Positions 11,103 through 12,212 of a stretch of 12,212 bases of DNA are shown piece after piece. The stretch comes from Phycisphaerales bacterium (GTDB taxonomy: Bacteria; Planctomycetota; Phycisphaerae; Phycisphaerales; UBA1924). The notes beneath the pieces were generated by a model. The model was not told the origin of the DNA. It saw only the letters and a program-made list of their open reading frames with translations, and searched no databases. Location of the stretch: NCBI GenBank assembly GCA_003511945.1, contig DOJA01000285.1, positions 5,421 through 17,632 on the forward strand, in the 5' to 3' direction. Numbering within the stretch: the first letter of the stretch is position 1; each line of letters begins with the position of its first letter. Both the position numbers and the translations under genes were made by a program.

Positions 11103-11972
11103 ATGGCCATCGACCTGACGAACAAGCCCATCGCCATCACCGGCGCGGGCTCGGGGATCGGACGCGCCACGGCCCTTGCCTGCGCCGGCGCGGGCATGCC
11201 CGTCGCGCTCTCCGGTCGGCGCGAGGAGCCCCTCCGCGCCGTCGCGGCGGAGATCGAGCGCGCCGGGGGGCGCGCGGTCGTTGTGCCCGGCGATGTGACC
11301 AGCCCGACGGACTGCGCTCGGCTCATCGAGCGCTGCGTCGAGCGCTTCGGCTCGGTCTACAGCGTGTTCGCCAACGCGGGGTACGGGCAGGAGGCGCCGG
11401 CGCACGAGATGACCGACGACGACATCCGCGCCATGTTCGAGACCAACTTCTTCGGCACGCTCAACACCATCCGCCCGGCGGTCCCGCACATGCTCCGCGC
11501 CCGGGCCGGGCACATCCTGGTCTGTTCGTCCTGCGTGGCGAAGTTCGCCCTGCCCTTCTTCTCCGTCTACAGCGCCACCAAGGCGGCCCAGAACCACCTC
11601 AGCCGGGGGATGAACCTCGAACTCCGCCCGCACGGCGTGTCGGTGTCCAGCGTCCACCCCGTCGGCACGCGGACCGAGTTCTTCGACACCGCCATGCGCC
11701 GCAGCGCCTCGGGCCGCCTCATCAAGCACACGCCCGACGCGTTCTTCCAGTCGCCCGAGCGCGTCGCCCGCGCGATTGTCCGCTGCCTCCGGCGCCCGCG
11801 CCCAGAGGTGTGGACCTCGCTCTCCGTCCGCCTGGGGATGTCGCTGGGCATGCTGCTGCCGGGGCTCTCCGACCGCGCGTTGCGCCGCATGGTCGACCAG
11901 CGCCTGCGCGAGGGAGAAGGCGCCGGGCCGACGGCTCACGCCCCCCCCCACCCCGAGGGCGCGTCCGCGTAG
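11103..11972 (+). CDS. Short-chain dehydrogenase/reductase (SDR family)
   Basis: This is a classical NAD(P)-dependent oxidoreductase of 289 residues. The dinucleotide site TGAGSGIG is at residues 13-20, NAG at 91-93, and the catalytic set is Asn115, Ser143, Tyr156 and Lys160 (YSATK). An Arg pair after the second strand (SGRREE) would fit NADPH preference, an inference. After the core, the C-terminal part (about 210-289) contains a short hydrophobic stretch, SLGMLLPGL, and a low-complexity tail. SDR substrates cannot be predicted from sequence alone. The start at 11103 is supported by the immediate nucleotide-binding strand and the -10 box just before it. The 3' end overlaps the convergent glycoside hydrolase gene by 37 bases and crosses a run of nine C residues, so the last ten or so residues are open to length variation. 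Confidence 0.94.
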   Translation: MAIDLTNKPIAITGAGSGIGRATALACAGAGMPVALSGRREEPLRAVAAEIERAGGRAVVVPGDVTSPTDCARLIERCVERFGSVYSVFANAGYGQEAPAHEMTDDDIRAMFETNFFGTLNTIRPAVPHMLRARAGHILVCSSCVAKFALPFFSVYSATKAAQNHLSRGMNLELRPHGVSVSSVHPVGTRTEFFDTAMRRSASGRLIKHTPDAFFQSPERVARAIVRCLRRPRPEVWTSLSVRLGMSLGMLLPGLSDRALRRMVDQRLREGEGAGPTAHAPPHPEGASA

Positions 11973-12212
11973 ACCAGGCGGGACCGCCCGGGGGCCGCCC
12001 CGTGCTCGTCGAAGATCAGCAGTTCGTTCGGTCCGTCAGCGTTCAGCCAGGGGTCCGGGAGCAGCACTCGGGACCCCGGCGGCACGCTCTTGCCCGTCGC
12101 GGTCGCGCTGAAGTACCGCCCGACATCGTTCCCGTTGAGCAGGATCCGCCCCTTCGTCAGCCCGCTGGTGTCGAGCGCCAGAGCACGCGATCCCGGGGCG
12201 GCGTCGAACCGC
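11936..12212 (-). CDS. Glycoside hydrolase C-terminal domain, beta-galactosidase-like (5' end missing)
   Basis: A minus-strand frame is open from the window edge to a TGA at 11938-11936 and gives about 91 residues; no start lies inside. It reads ALALDTSGLTKGRILLNGND, then VGRYF, VLLPDPWLN, GPNELLIFDEHG and RLVYADAPSGWGGA. The order 'L-KG-x-NG-x-x-GRY ... P-x-W-L ... N-E-L-x-x-F-[DE]' is that of the C-terminal jelly-roll sugar-binding domain of beta-galactosidases, particularly family 35 and related family 2 enzymes. The catalytic domain lies outside the window, so family and substrate are not settled. The gene converges on the dehydrogenase gene and overlaps its last 37 bases. Confidence 0.75.
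   Translation of the reverse strand, partial: RFDAAPGSRALALDTSGLTKGRILLNGNDVGRYFSATATGKSVPPGSRVLLPDPWLNADGPNELLIFDEHGAAPGRSRLVYADAPSGWGGA

Overview
This window looks like chromosomal DNA of a GC-rich planctomycete, most likely of the class Phycisphaerae. The evidence is a short secreted protein with a PEP-CTERM-like tail of the PTPAS...RRRR type, a phosphoglycerate mutase of the 'IIRDGWG' type, and coding frames with almost only G or C in third positions. The placement is an inference from these protein features, not a measured phylogeny.

Layout. Bases 1-3114 hold the C-terminal two thirds of RNA polymerase beta' (rpoC), closed by a clear intrinsic terminator. A gene-free stretch of about 410 bases follows, with a candidate promoter and a long leader, then a secreted PEP-CTERM-like protein (3527-4291) with its own terminator. 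Next come an unusually compact UvrC excinuclease (4465-5874) and a small lipoprotein (5904-6305). These converge on a secreted beta-lactamase-fold serine hydrolase on the minus strand (6339-7850). A peroxiredoxin (8040-8528) is divergent from the hydrolase across a 189-base spacer that carries a perfect inverted repeat beside a -10 box.

Bases of about 8580-9475 differ from the rest: lower G+C, a near-consensus sigma-70 promoter reading into a compact three-stem RNA-like structure, and a minus-strand DUF3800 gene broken by one in-frame TAG. The DUF3800 promoter lies inside the first codons of the next gene. This segment looks acquired. After it come phosphoglycerate mutase gpmI (9445-11073), a short-chain dehydrogenase (11103-11972), and the C-terminal end of a beta-galactosidase-like glycoside hydrolase on the minus strand, which overlaps the dehydrogenase tail to tail and runs off the window.

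Most genes are housekeeping (transcription, DNA repair, peroxide defence, glycolysis) and do not form one pathway. Two sequence-wide signals stand out. The tetranucleotide ACGT is almost absent (one copy, non-coding), and every Asp-Val, Asn-Val, His-Val and Tyr-Val pair I checked uses the T-ending first codon, although C-ending codons dominate elsewhere. Also, three genes (uvrC, the lipoprotein, the dehydrogenase) have a TANNNT -10-like box ending 6-7 bases before the start codon, the geometry expected of leaderless transcripts.
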